A stretch of 17,714 nucleotides of DNA from Lacustribacter sp964460315. Lineage in GTDB: Bacteria > Pseudomonadota > Gammaproteobacteria > Burkholderiales > Burkholderiaceae_A. The stretch is taken from assembly GCA_964460315.1 (NCBI GenBank), contig CAYWPQ010000028.1, forward strand, positions 1 through 17,714, read 5' to 3'. The translations under genes and the position numbers were made by a program. Numbering within the stretch: the stretch's first letter is position 1; each line of letters starts with the position of its first letter. The notes beneath the pieces were generated by a model. It was not told the origin of the DNA. It ran no database searches and saw nothing but the letters and a program-made list of their open reading frames with translations. Below are positions 1 through 7,704 of this stretch, piece after piece.

Positions 1-1440
1 GCCATCCGAACCTTTTCAGGTAAGGCCGACATCCAGTGCCAGATGCTGGTTTTAGGCGCCGGCCCAGGGGGTTACTCCGCCGCATTCCGCGCGGCCGACC
101 TTGGCATGACCACTGTGATGGTCGAACGTTATGCCACCTTGGGTGGCGTCTGCCTTAACGTGGGTTGCATTCCTTCGAAAGCGCTTTTGCATGTGGCCTC
201 CGTCATGGACGAGGTGAAGAGTTTTGCGGCACACGGCATCAGCTTTGGCGAGCCCGAGGTCGACCTTGAAAAATTACGCGGCTGGAAGTCGCAGGTGGTG
301 GGCAAGCTCACCAGCGGTTTAGCGGGAATGGCAAAGGCGCGAAAGGTTCAGGTGGTTCAGGGCACCGGTCGCTTCCTCGATTCCTTTCATATGGAAGTCA
401 CTGCTGACGATGGAAGCAAACAGGTGATTGGTTTTGAGAAGGCCATCATCGCCGCGGGCTCAGAAGCCGTGAAGCTTCCTTTCCTTCCGGAAGACGAGCG
501 CATCGTCACCTCCACGGGTGCATTGAAGCTGAAGTTTCGCCCCAAGCGCATGCTGGTCATTGGCGGCGGAATCATTGGCCTGGAGATGGCCACCGTGTAT
601 TCAACCCTTGGTGCAAGAATTGACGTGGTCGAGATGCTCGACGGACTGATGCAGGGCGCCGACCGCGACCTGGTCAAGGTATGGCAGAAACACAACGCCC
701 ATCGGTTCGACAACATCATGTTGAAGTGCAAAACCGTGGGCGCCGAGGCTAAGGCCGACGGCATTCATGTTCGCTTTGAAGGCGAGGGTGCGCCCAAAGA
801 ACCGCAGGTCTATGACCTTGTGTTGCAGGCGGTGGGGCGCAAACCCAATGGCGCTGTGATTGGTGCCGAGCAGGCCGGCGTCAAGGTGTCCGACCGAGGC
901 TTCATTGATGTCGATGCTCAGATGCGTACCAACCAGGCGCATATCTTTGCCATCGGCGACCTTGTTGGCCAACCCATGCTCGCGCACAAAGCGGTGCATG
1001 AAGGCCATGTGGCGGCCGAGGCTGCAGCAGGCGAGAAGTCATTCTTCGATGCTCGAGTGATTCCGTCTGTGGCCTACACCGACCCTGAAGTGGCTTGGGT
1101 TGGCGTTACCGAAGACGAAGCCAAGGCCAAGGGTATGAAAATTGAGAAAGCCGTGTTCCCTTGGGCGGCCTCTGGACGAGCGATTGCCAATGGCCGTGAC
1201 GAGGGTTTCACCAAAATCATTGTCGACCCCGAAACCCATCGGGTGATTGGTGGCGCCATGGTTGGAACCCATGCCGGTGACATGATCGGTGAATTCGCGC
1301 TCGCGATTGAAATGGGTGCTGACCCCCATGACATTGGCAAGACCATCCACCCCCACCCAACTCTGGGTGAATCCATCGGCATGGTGGCCGAGGTCTTTGC
1401 GGGAACCTGCACCGACCTTCCGCCTACCCGCAAGAAGTAA
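1..1440 (+). CDS. lpdA: Dihydrolipoyl dehydrogenase (E3), 5'-truncated by window edge
   Basis: This flavoenzyme reoxidises dihydrolipoamide with NAD+ as the E3 subunit of 2-oxoacid dehydrogenase complexes in the cytoplasm. The frame is open from base 1, and residues 1-14 read AIRTFSGKADIQCQ, so the ATG at 43 is internal rather than the start. The FAD-binding motif GAGPGG follows at once. The redox disulfide CLNVGC is at residues 51 and 56 of the visible part, a second dinucleotide motif VIGGGIIGLE lies mid-protein, and the C-terminal catalytic pair HPHPTLGE is at 450-457. In related bacteria the linker seen here joins an N-terminal lipoyl domain to the FAD domain, so a lipoyl domain probably lies upstream (inference). 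The pyruvate dehydrogenase E3 is the likeliest role, but aceE/aceF are not in view. The gene ends 15 bp before the convergent permease gene. Confidence 0.95.
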   Translation, partial: AIRTFSGKADIQCQMLVLGAGPGGYSAAFRAADLGMTTVMVERYATLGGVCLNVGCIPSKALLHVASVMDEVKSFAAHGISFGEPEVDLEKLRGWKSQVVGKLTSGLAGMAKARKVQVVQGTGRFLDSFHMEVTADDGSKQVIGFEKAIIAAGSEAVKLPFLPEDERIVTSTGALKLKFRPKRMLVIGGGIIGLEMATVYSTLGARIDVVEMLDGLMQGADRDLVKVWQKHNAHRFDNIMLKCKTVGAEAKADGIHVRFEGEGAPKEPQVYDLVLQAVGRKPNGAVIGAEQAGVKVSDRGFIDVDAQMRTNQAHIFAIGDLVGQPMLAHKAVHEGHVAAEAAAGEKSFFDARVIPSVAYTDPEVAWVGVTEDEAKAKGMKIEKAVFPWAASGRAIANGRDEGFTKIIVDPETHRVIGGAMVGTHAGDMIGEFALAIEMGADPHDIGKTIHPHPTLGESIGMVAEVFAGTCTDLPPTRKK

Positions 1441-1445
1441 GAGAC

Positions 1446-1466
1446 AAGAAAAGGGCTAAAGCCCAA
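1446..1466 (-). terminator. Small terminator-like hairpin ending the argH-permease transcript
   Basis: Read on the minus strand, a GGGC/GCCC stem (plus positions 1453-1456 and 1461-1464) closes a four-base TTTA loop and is followed by TTTTCTT. This is the geometry of a weak intrinsic terminator. The permease TAG stop codon (1456-1458) sits inside the hairpin. On the plus strand no T-run follows, so it would not serve lpdA. The stem is only 4 bp, so function is uncertain. Confidence 0.4.
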
Positions 1467-2445
1467 GAATGCTTTTCAGCGCTGCCACCGTGATCGGAAA
1501 AGTCACGAAGGCAGCCGCTGTGGAGACCAAAACAATCTTGGCAATCTGGCCGGCGTCGGCCTCGAACCGTTCGGCAAGGATGGTGACGTTGCTTGCGCTT
1601 GGCAGTGCGCCCACCAGAGTAATCACCAGAATGGCGAAGGGATCAAAGGCAAGCCCCATCCCGCCACCCCAGGCATTGGCTGCAGAAAACACCACAAAGA
1701 TCAAAAGCGGGTGAATCACGAGCTTGATCGCTGCGAAAACATTCACTGGAATTGCGGCCGCGACATGCTCACCGGTTTTCTTCATTAGCGCGGATCGGGC
1801 AAGCACGGCACCAATGGTGAAAAGCGCCACCGGAGAGGCGGAATTTCCAAGCAGTTCCAACGTGCGCATCACCAGCGCGGGGAACTCGGCCTGGGTGGCC
1901 GACGCCAGCGCGCCAAGGCAGATGGCCCAGGGCATGGGGTTGCTGACCATGCCACGCATGGACTTCTTCATGGCATTGGAAAACGCGTGGGTGTCGCCCG
2001 GCTGAAGCCGTGAGATAGCGATGCAGATCGACGAGACAATCACCAGGTCCACAAAGATGGTGATGATCACTGGGCCCGCCGCAGCCTGCCCAAGCAGTGC
2101 AACCAGCAGCGGCACGCCCATGAAGCCGGTGTTTGGAAAGGTGGTGATCAAGGCACTGAAGGCCGAGTTGTTCCAGTCCAGCTGATGCTTTCGATTCCAC
2201 AGCAGGCCCATGGCCACGATCATTGCGGCGCATGCCAGGTAGAGCAGTGCCATGGGAATGTTGAGCAGCTCATGAATCGGTGTGTTGGCACCAAATCGGA
2301 AAAGCATGCACGGAAGGGCGAAGTAAAGGACATAGGTGTTCAGCCCAGGAATGGCGGCCACCGGCATCAGTTCCTTGCGCGTGGCGACATACCCCGCAAA
2401 CACCAAAAGAAAAAATGGTGAGGTGACGGTAAAAATCTCAACCAT
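1456..2445 (-). CDS. AEC-family (auxin efflux carrier-like) permease
   Basis: This is an inner-membrane transporter of the AEC family, whose members carry small organic anions such as malate or malonate, or amino-acid-like substrates. The substrate cannot be read from the sequence. The 329-residue protein is almost wholly hydrophobic, with about ten membrane segments in two halves joined by a polar loop near residues 145-170. Family-typical stretches are FPNTGFMGVPL (about 104-114) in the first half and ALPSASNV in the second, each next to a helix break. The ATG start lies 12 bp after the argH stop on the same strand, so the two are probably co-transcribed. No strong Shine-Dalgarno sequence precedes it. 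A terminator-like hairpin contains its stop codon. The family assignment is firm and the role is unknown. Confidence 0.85.
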   Translation of the reverse strand: MVEIFTVTSPFFLLVFAGYVATRKELMPVAAIPGLNTYVLYFALPCMLFRFGANTPIHELLNIPMALLYLACAAMIVAMGLLWNRKHQLDWNNSAFSALITTFPNTGFMGVPLLVALLGQAAAGPVIITIFVDLVIVSSICIAISRLQPGDTHAFSNAMKKSMRGMVSNPMPWAICLGALASATQAEFPALVMRTLELLGNSASPVALFTIGAVLARSALMKKTGEHVAAAIPVNVFAAIKLVIHPLLIFVVFSAANAWGGGMGLAFDPFAILVITLVGALPSASNVTILAERFEADAGQIAKIVLVSTAAAFVTFPITVAALKSILGL

Positions 2446-2457
2446 CTTGGGGCCGGC

Positions 2458-3852
2458 TTAGCGTTGGCCGCGCCGATGCCGTTGAACCTGTGCGCGCACC
2501 TGATCCGGTGCGGTGCCTCCCACGTGGTTTCTTGCGGCCACCGAGCCATTGACCTGCAGCACCTGGAACACATCGTCAGCAATCAGGCTGCTGAAGGCCT
2601 GAAGCTCTTGAAGTGAAAGCTCAGAAAGGTCCTTTCGCTTGGCCACGGCTGCGCGCACGGCCAGTGCAACAGCCTCATGGGCATCACGGAAGGGAAGCCC
2701 CTTTTTCACAAGATAGTCGGCCAGATCGGTTGCGGTGGAATATCCCTCGAAGGCGGCGGCCCGCATCGCGTCCGATTTCACCTGCACACCAGCCATCATT
2801 TCTGCAAACACGCGAAGGGTGTCCAACACGGTGTCGGCCGTGTCAAACAAAGGCTCTTTGTCTTCCTGGTTGTCTTTGTTGTAGGCCAAGGGCTGGCCTT
2901 TCATCAGGGTCAGAAGCCCCATCAGATGCCCAAAGACCCGCCCGGTTTTCCCGCGAGCCAGTTCTGGAACATCGGGGTTTTTCTTTTGCGGCATGATCGA
3001 GGAACCCGTGCAGAAGCGATCAGGCAAGTCCACAAGCCCCATCCGGGGCGTCATCCAGAGAATGAGCTCTTCCGAGAGTCTTGAGACGTGCGTCATGATC
3101 AGCGCACAGCAGCCTGTGAATTCAATGGCGAAGTCTCGGTCACTCACGGCGTCGAGTGAGTTCTGACAGACGTCATCAAAGCCGAGAGTTTTGGCCACGC
3201 GCATGCGGTCAATGGGGTAGGAGGTTCCGGCGAGTGCGGCGGCACCAAGTGGAAGGCGATTCACCCGCTTGCGGCAATCGAGAAGACGTTCCTGATCACG
3301 AGAGAACATTTCCACGTAGGCCAGCATGTGATGGCCAAAGCTAACCGGTTGCGCCACCTGAAGGTGGGTGAAGCCGGGCATGATGGTGTCGGCATTGGCT
3401 TGCGCCTGGTTCAGCAATGACTCCTTTAGTTGCGTCAGCGCCTCGAGAATTTCATCAATGGTCGAGCGCACCCAGAGACGAATGTCTGTGGCCACCTGAT
3501 CATTTCGGCTTCGGGCCGTGTGGAGTCGTTTGCCGGCATCCCCAATGAGGTCGGTGAGACGTTTTTCAATATTGAGGTGAACATCTTCAAGGTCGAGCGA
3601 CCACTCAAAGCGGCCCGCTTCAATGTCGGCCCGAATTTGTCCTAGACCTTTCTGAATCGCGGTCAAATCGTCTGCGGAAATGAGTCCAACATGGGCTAGC
3701 ATCTCGGCATGAGCAAGCGAGCCTTGAATATCAAAGGCTGCCAACCGGTGGTCAAAGAAAACCGAACCGGTGTAGCGTTTCACAAGCTCCGAGACAGGTT
3801 CGTTAAACCGGCCGGACCAGCCTTCGTTTTTCTTTGAGAATTGTTCGGTCAT
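2458..3852 (-). CDS. argH: Argininosuccinate lyase
   Basis: ArgH splits argininosuccinate into arginine and fumarate, the last step of arginine synthesis, as a cytoplasmic homotetramer of the fumarase/aspartase superfamily. The 464-residue product has the usual length. The superfamily signature GSSIMPQKKNPD is at residues 283-294 and carries the mobile-loop catalytic serine. TARSRNDQ (112-119) and TFTHLQ-type FTHLQ (161-165) are the other substrate-binding blocks. I start it at the ATG at 3852 (MTEQFSKKNEGW), which matches the family N-terminus. The frame runs 20 codons further upstream, but that would enter hemC and the extra residues do not look like ArgH. It is divergent from hemC with only 22 bp between start codons. 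A permease gene follows 12 bp downstream. Confidence 0.96.
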   Translation of the reverse strand: MTEQFSKKNEGWSGRFNEPVSELVKRYTGSVFFDHRLAAFDIQGSLAHAEMLAHVGLISADDLTAIQKGLGQIRADIEAGRFEWSLDLEDVHLNIEKRLTDLIGDAGKRLHTARSRNDQVATDIRLWVRSTIDEILEALTQLKESLLNQAQANADTIMPGFTHLQVAQPVSFGHHMLAYVEMFSRDQERLLDCRKRVNRLPLGAAALAGTSYPIDRMRVAKTLGFDDVCQNSLDAVSDRDFAIEFTGCCALIMTHVSRLSEELILWMTPRMGLVDLPDRFCTGSSIMPQKKNPDVPELARGKTGRVFGHLMGLLTLMKGQPLAYNKDNQEDKEPLFDTADTVLDTLRVFAEMMAGVQVKSDAMRAAAFEGYSTATDLADYLVKKGLPFRDAHEAVALAVRAAVAKRKDLSELSLQELQAFSSLIADDVFQVLQVNGSVAARNHVGGTAPDQVRAQVQRHRRGQR

Positions 3853-3857
3853 TTGAT

Positions 3858-3866
3858 TGATACACT
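3858..3866 (+). promoter_or_regulatory. Possible extended -10 promoter for hemC
   Basis: TGATACACT reads as TGn plus a -10-like hexamer TACACT (four of six consensus bases) in the short gap before hemC. Transcription would begin near 3873, almost at the hemC ATG (3875), giving a nearly leaderless message. No good -35 is present at 16-18 bp. This is a pattern match only. Confidence 0.2.
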
Positions 3867-3874
3867 TAGAAGAT

Positions 3875-4789
3875 ATGTGGATTATTGCATCGCGTGAAAG
3901 CCGTTTGGCCATGTGGCAGGCCGAACATGTTCAAAACCTTTTGTCCAAGGTCTCGGGAAGCCCTGTCTCGATCCTTGGCATGACCACCCGTGGCGACCAG
4001 ATCCTTGATCGTACGCTCTCCAAGGTGGGCGGCAAGGGGCTCTTTGTCAAAGAGCTTGAAACGGCTCTCGAAGAGGGGCGGGCCCATCTGGCGGTGCATT
4101 CCCTGAAAGATGTCCCCATGCAGCTGCCCGAAGGTTTCGAGCTGGCCTGTGTGATGACCCGCGAAGATCCTCGCGACGCCTTTGTGTCCAACCATTTTGC
4201 AAGCCTCGATGACCTTCCTCATGGGGCCGTGGTGGGAACCTCCAGCCTGCGTCGGGAAGCCCAGCTGAAAGCGCGTTATCCCCACCTTTCCATCGTTCCT
4301 CTGCGTGGCAATCTTGACACTCGGCTGGCCAAGCTCGATCGGGGTGACATGCAGGCCATCATTCTTGCCGCGGCGGGGCTGAAGCGTTTGGGCATGGTGG
4401 AGCGTATTCGGCAGGTGATTCCTCCTGAAGTCTTGCTTCCTGCCGCAGGGCAGGGTGCTCTTGGCATTGAAATTCGCTCGGATGGCGCGGCCATTCGATC
4501 AGCGCTTTCTCCACTGGCCGACGACAAAACCTTCCGCGAAGTGCGTGCCGAACGCGCCCTTTCCCGAGCCCTCGGCGGCAGCTGCCAGGTGCCGTTGGCC
4601 GCTTATTGTGTCCAGGAACCCGACGGAAGAACCCTTCGGCTTCGCGCCCTGGTGGCGATGACCAACGGCTCACGGGTTCTGCGTGCCGAGTGTCTTGGCG
4701 AAGACCCAGAGGCCCTTGGCCTTCAGGCAGCCAAAGAGCTGTCCGACCAAGGCGCGCTCGAGATTTTGCAATCCTTAGGTGTTGCCTAG
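3875..4789 (+). CDS. hemC: Porphobilinogen deaminase (hydroxymethylbilane synthase)
   Basis: HemC joins four porphobilinogen molecules into hydroxymethylbilane in the cytoplasm, the substrate of HemD. From the ATG at 3875 the protein has 304 residues, near the family norm. It opens with WIIASRESRLAMWQAEHV, the typical first strand and helix. Other conserved blocks are the substrate-binding LAVHSLKDVP and GTSSLRREAQL, and the loop ALGGSCQVPLAAY, whose Cys (residue 237) holds the dipyrromethane cofactor. A TTG at 3857 is in frame and would add six residues; I prefer the ATG because the family homology begins there. It starts 22 bp from the divergent argH start and its end overlaps hemD by 11 bp. 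In Burkholderia relatives I recall ppc lying near this point; it is not here. Confidence 0.96.
   Translation: MWIIASRESRLAMWQAEHVQNLLSKVSGSPVSILGMTTRGDQILDRTLSKVGGKGLFVKELETALEEGRAHLAVHSLKDVPMQLPEGFELACVMTREDPRDAFVSNHFASLDDLPHGAVVGTSSLRREAQLKARYPHLSIVPLRGNLDTRLAKLDRGDMQAIILAAAGLKRLGMVERIRQVIPPEVLLPAAGQGALGIEIRSDGAAIRSALSPLADDKTFREVRAERALSRALGGSCQVPLAAYCVQEPDGRTLRLRALVAMTNGSRVLRAECLGEDPEALGLQAAKELSDQGALEILQSLGVA
3881..3889 (-). promoter_or_regulatory. Possible extended -10 promoter for argH
   Basis: On the minus strand TGCAATAAT combines an extended -10 TGn with AATAAT (five of six consensus bases). A start near 3874 would leave a leader of about 20 bases before the argH ATG at 3852. It lies inside the first codons of hemC and has no clear -35. 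This is a pattern match only. Confidence 0.25.
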
Positions 4790-5600
4790 CCTCAAACATC
4801 TCATTTCCACGCGGCCGCAATGGCGAGATCGCGTTGGGGCGAATGACGACGCGGTTGACCCTATCGGGCCCTTGCTGGATGCCCGAATCTGGCGCGGCCC
4901 GCTGCAGCAGCTGGAACTCGTTACGCCCACATTCACACCCGATTTTTCAGGCGCCTCGCATCATCACTGGCTGATCTTCTCCAGCCCATCCAGCGTCCTT
5001 GCTTTCGACGCCTGGATGCGCAGCTACGCCGAGAATCTTTTCATCAATCACCGACCGCGCCTTGCGGCGGTGGGTGGCGGAACCGCTGATCGTCTGCGGG
5101 CCATGCCATGGACGACAGAGTTTGATGAGATTCTTCATGTCGAAGATTCAACCAAAGCGTCTGCGCAAAGTCTGATTGATTGTCTGTTGGCGAGACAGTC
5201 TCAGGAATTATTCGCCTGGCCGGATCAGTGCTTCATCTTGGTGGAGGGTGAAGAGAACCGCCCCACGCTGGCCCAAGGGCTTTCCGCGCTTGGCGCCAAA
5301 ATACAGGCATGGCCCCTATACCGGCGCACCGATGCACGCTGGAATCGTTCGCTCAAGGATCTGATTCGAGACTCGATGCCGAGAGAGGTGGGTCTTCTTG
5401 TCACAAGCAGTACCGTCATTGACCGCGCTCTTTCCTGTGTTGCAGAACTTCGTGTTCCGATGAATCATGTGGTCTGGCTGACGCAGCATCAGACAATCGC
5501 TGATCAGCTTCACGAGAAAACCCGTGAGTCGATTCTTCGCGTTCGGCTTGATCCCCGTTACTTCGTAGGTGATGCATTTGACCAACCAACCTCCTGGTGA
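4779..5600 (+). CDS. hemD: Uroporphyrinogen-III synthase
   Basis: HemD cyclises hydroxymethylbilane with inversion of ring D to give uroporphyrinogen III. The family is poorly conserved, so the call rests on position after hemC plus weak motifs: LISTRPQW at the N-terminus, FSSPSSVLAFDAWM (about 67-80), the AVGGGTADRLRAM block (about 96-108, close to the usual VGxGTAxxL), and LLVTSSTVIDRAL near the C-terminus, matching the family's TSSxAV strand. The length of 273 residues is normal. The start is GTG at 4779 or TTG at 4782. Both lie inside the end of hemC, which suggests translational coupling. The 3' end overlaps the hemX start by about 29 bp. Confidence 0.9.
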   Translation: MLPSLKHLISTRPQWRDRVGANDDAVDPIGPLLDARIWRGPLQQLELVTPTFTPDFSGASHHHWLIFSSPSSVLAFDAWMRSYAENLFINHRPRLAAVGGGTADRLRAMPWTTEFDEILHVEDSTKASAQSLIDCLLARQSQELFAWPDQCFILVEGEENRPTLAQGLSALGAKIQAWPLYRRTDARWNRSLKDLIRDSMPREVGLLVTSSTVIDRALSCVAELRVPMNHVVWLTQHQTIADQLHEKTRESILRVRLDPRYFVGDAFDQPTSW

Positions 5601-6522
5601 TTTTCCTGTGGACTCGCCCTCGGCCTCGGGCACGAATCCGGCCGTGAGGGTGTTTTTGGTAGCCCTTCTCTTGGCGGCGATTCTTGGTCTTGGCTGGTGG
5701 GTGATCAAGCAGGACTTCCCAGTGTCATCGGGGTCGCCTGAGACAGGCCCCCAACAGCAGTCGAAACCCCAAGCAGATGCAAATCAGGCCTCGGATCAGG
5801 TTGTGAATCAGGCACTGCTTCAAGAGATTCGCGCGAAACTTGATTCCGTCAGTGAGCTGCTAGCTGCGTCGGGCAGTCTTGCGCAGGCTGTGGCGATTCT
5901 CGACGGCGTGGATCGTCAATTGGAGGCGGACGCCTCAGCGCGCGCCTACCGAGAGCTTCGTCAGGCGATCGACTCTGATCGCCTGCAGCTGCAGCGATCC
6001 CGAACCATTGATCTTCGGTCCACCGCGACCATGCTGAATCAGATGGTGAACGATGTGGACGGCATGCCCTTAATCTCCACCCCGAAGCCTCTGGGTGCCA
6101 AACAGCCGGCCGCTGCGCCCAAGGCCAGTCCAAGCCAAAGCGCCCCAGACTCTCGAACCTTCTGGCAGCAGGTCACCGATGGGCTGACCCAGCGTGTGCT
6201 CGATGCGGTTCAGATTCGTCGGGTCGAAAACCCCGAGGCTGTTTTTCTAACCGCTGAGCAGGGCGCCTTGGTGGCGGAGCGTTTAAAACTTCGGCTACTT
6301 TCTGCTCGTATCGCGCTTGTTGCACGCCAGCCAGAGATTCTTCAGCAAGATCTTCTGGGCGCGCAGGCGATAGTCAAACAGACCTATGACCTTTCAGATC
6401 CATTGGTGATCAAGCATCTTTCCCAGATCAAACAAATGCTTGATGACTCCAGCCGTTTTGCAGTGCCTTCCATTCAGCGCTCGCTGGATGCCCTGGGCCG
6501 GCTTTCGCAAAAGGCCTCATGA
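5572..6522 (+). CDS. hemX: HemX-like membrane protein of the heme cluster
   Basis: This is a HemX-family protein, often labelled uroporphyrinogen-III C-methyltransferase although it has no SAM-binding methyltransferase motifs. Its true role in tetrapyrrole synthesis is unclear. The 316 residues begin with a polar, Pro-rich tail of about 25 residues, then one membrane helix (VRVFLVALLLAAILGLGWWVI, about 25-45), then a Gln/Ser/Pro-rich linker. A long helical region with coiled-coil character follows (about 80-165, rich in Leu, Arg, Gln). A Pro/Ala/Ser linker near 175-200 leads to the C-terminal helical domain. The ATG at 5572 follows a TAGGTG stretch; a GTG at 5569 is an alternative. It overlaps hemD upstream and shares an ATGA overlap with hemY downstream. 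Confidence 0.85.
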   Translation: MHLTNQPPGDFPVDSPSASGTNPAVRVFLVALLLAAILGLGWWVIKQDFPVSSGSPETGPQQQSKPQADANQASDQVVNQALLQEIRAKLDSVSELLAASGSLAQAVAILDGVDRQLEADASARAYRELRQAIDSDRLQLQRSRTIDLRSTATMLNQMVNDVDGMPLISTPKPLGAKQPAAAPKASPSQSAPDSRTFWQQVTDGLTQRVLDAVQIRRVENPEAVFLTAEQGALVAERLKLRLLSARIALVARQPEILQQDLLGAQAIVKQTYDLSDPLVIKHLSQIKQMLDDSSRFAVPSIQRSLDALGRLSQKAS

Positions 6523-7610
6523 GAAAGCTCATCGGTCTTCTGATTCTGCTGGCGCTGGCTGTGTCAGCGGCGCTTTTGTTGGAATCAAGCTGGGGCAACG
6601 TCACGCTGTGGATTCCGCCTTACCGGGTGGATCTCTCCCTCCAGTCGGCCTTGGTCATTCTGGTGGTCGTGGTGCTTGCCACGCTTCTTCTCACGCGATT
6701 GGTGATGGGTCTTCTGGGTATTCCAGAGCGTGTTCGCCAGTTTCGAAAGCGTCGCCTTCAAGAGCAAAGGCTGCAGCACTTTGCCTTCGCCGTTCGGGCC
6801 TATTTTGAGGGGCGGTTTGCTCGTGCCCTGAAAGAAGCCAAACCCCTTCAGTCCGATGCCAGCCTGCAAGAGTCGTCACCGGAGGTCGTTGCCGCGACCC
6901 ATGCCATTGCTGCCAAGGCTGCGCATGCTTTGCGGGACATCCCGCTTCGCGATCAGTGGGTTTCAAAGTTGCAGTCGGAGTCCACCCGCCAGGACGAGCA
7001 GCAGCGCTCCCTGGGTCTTTTGCTTGAAGCGGAATTTGCGGTCGATGATCATCGTGGCGCTCAGGCCTTGAAAGCGCTGTCTCGATTAAGCAAAGGCGAG
7101 GGTCGACAGATTCATTCCACCCGGCTCGCACTCAAAGCAAATCAACAGGAAGCCCAGTGGGACGAGGTGCTTCGAATTGCAAGGCTTTTGGAAAACCGTA
7201 AAGCACTGCCGAAAATTGCGGCCGTTCGATACAAGCATATGGTGGCCGAAGCCTGGATTCGCGAAGGGCGCCATCAAGAAGCCGCACTCTTAATTCAAGA
7301 GGGTTTGAAGCAGTACTGGGATCCCGGGCTGGCCTTTCTCTATGGCCAGTGCGATTCCAATGCCAAGGAGCAGCTGGCGGTGGCCGAGGGCTGGCTGCAA
7401 AAACACCCGCAGGACGCCGAGGTCAATTGGGTGCTGGGCAGGCTCTGTCAGCGCCTTCAGATCTGGGGGAAGGCAAGAATGCACCTCGAAGCCTCTCTGC
7501 GCCATAAGCCCATGCTGCAGACGCATCTGGCGTTAGCGGAAATCGCCGAGGCCTTATCCGACCAGGAAACCGCCTCCGATCATTGGAAAGCGGCGGCCCG
7601 TTTCCGTTAA
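6519..7610 (+). CDS. hemY: HemY-type TPR membrane protein
   Basis: This is a HemY N-terminal-domain protein of the proteobacterial kind, not the Bacillus protoporphyrinogen oxidase of the same name. It is thought to help heme synthesis at the inner membrane, by an unknown mechanism. Two membrane helices lie near residues 4-22 and 43-67, separated by the WGNVTLWIPPYRVDLSL-type loop that marks the family. A basic stretch with RVRQFRKRRLQEQRL follows, then a helical TPR-like region to the end (motifs such as AEGWLQKHPQDAEVNWVLGRL near 290-310). At 363 residues it is somewhat short, mainly because it stops soon after the last TPR. Its ATG overlaps the hemX TGA as ATGA, so the two are coupled. It is the last gene of the hem cluster. 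Confidence 0.88.
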   Translation: MRKLIGLLILLALAVSAALLLESSWGNVTLWIPPYRVDLSLQSALVILVVVVLATLLLTRLVMGLLGIPERVRQFRKRRLQEQRLQHFAFAVRAYFEGRFARALKEAKPLQSDASLQESSPEVVAATHAIAAKAAHALRDIPLRDQWVSKLQSESTRQDEQQRSLGLLLEAEFAVDDHRGAQALKALSRLSKGEGRQIHSTRLALKANQQEAQWDEVLRIARLLENRKALPKIAAVRYKHMVAEAWIREGRHQEAALLIQEGLKQYWDPGLAFLYGQCDSNAKEQLAVAEGWLQKHPQDAEVNWVLGRLCQRLQIWGKARMHLEASLRHKPMLQTHLALAEIAEALSDQETASDHWKAAARFR

Positions 7611-7704
7611 AGGCCGGCCCGCCTGGGCTTGGGGAATCCCTTAAAATCCCAGTGTTCGAAATCAAAACAACGCATTTTCGATTTTTCCAAGGGAGAGAAA
7701 CACC
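7611..7704. other. Intergenic region between hemY and ppa
   Basis: This 94-bp gap separates the hem cluster from ppa. It holds an inverted repeat CTGGG/CCCAG (7623-7627 and 7648-7652) around GGGGAATCCC, a -10-like TAAAAT at 7642-7647 without a convincing -35, and an AT-rich inverted repeat TCGAAA/TTTCGA followed by TTTTT (about 7657-7686) that could be a weak terminator. It ends with a good ribosome binding site, GGGAG at 7691-7695. Whether ppa has its own promoter here is open. Confidence 0.35.

Noticed and set aside
3853..3912. Upstream extension of argH to 3912
   Set aside because: The 20 added residues do not resemble the ArgH N-terminus and would overlap the conserved start of hemC, while MTEQFSKKNEGW at 3852 fits the family.
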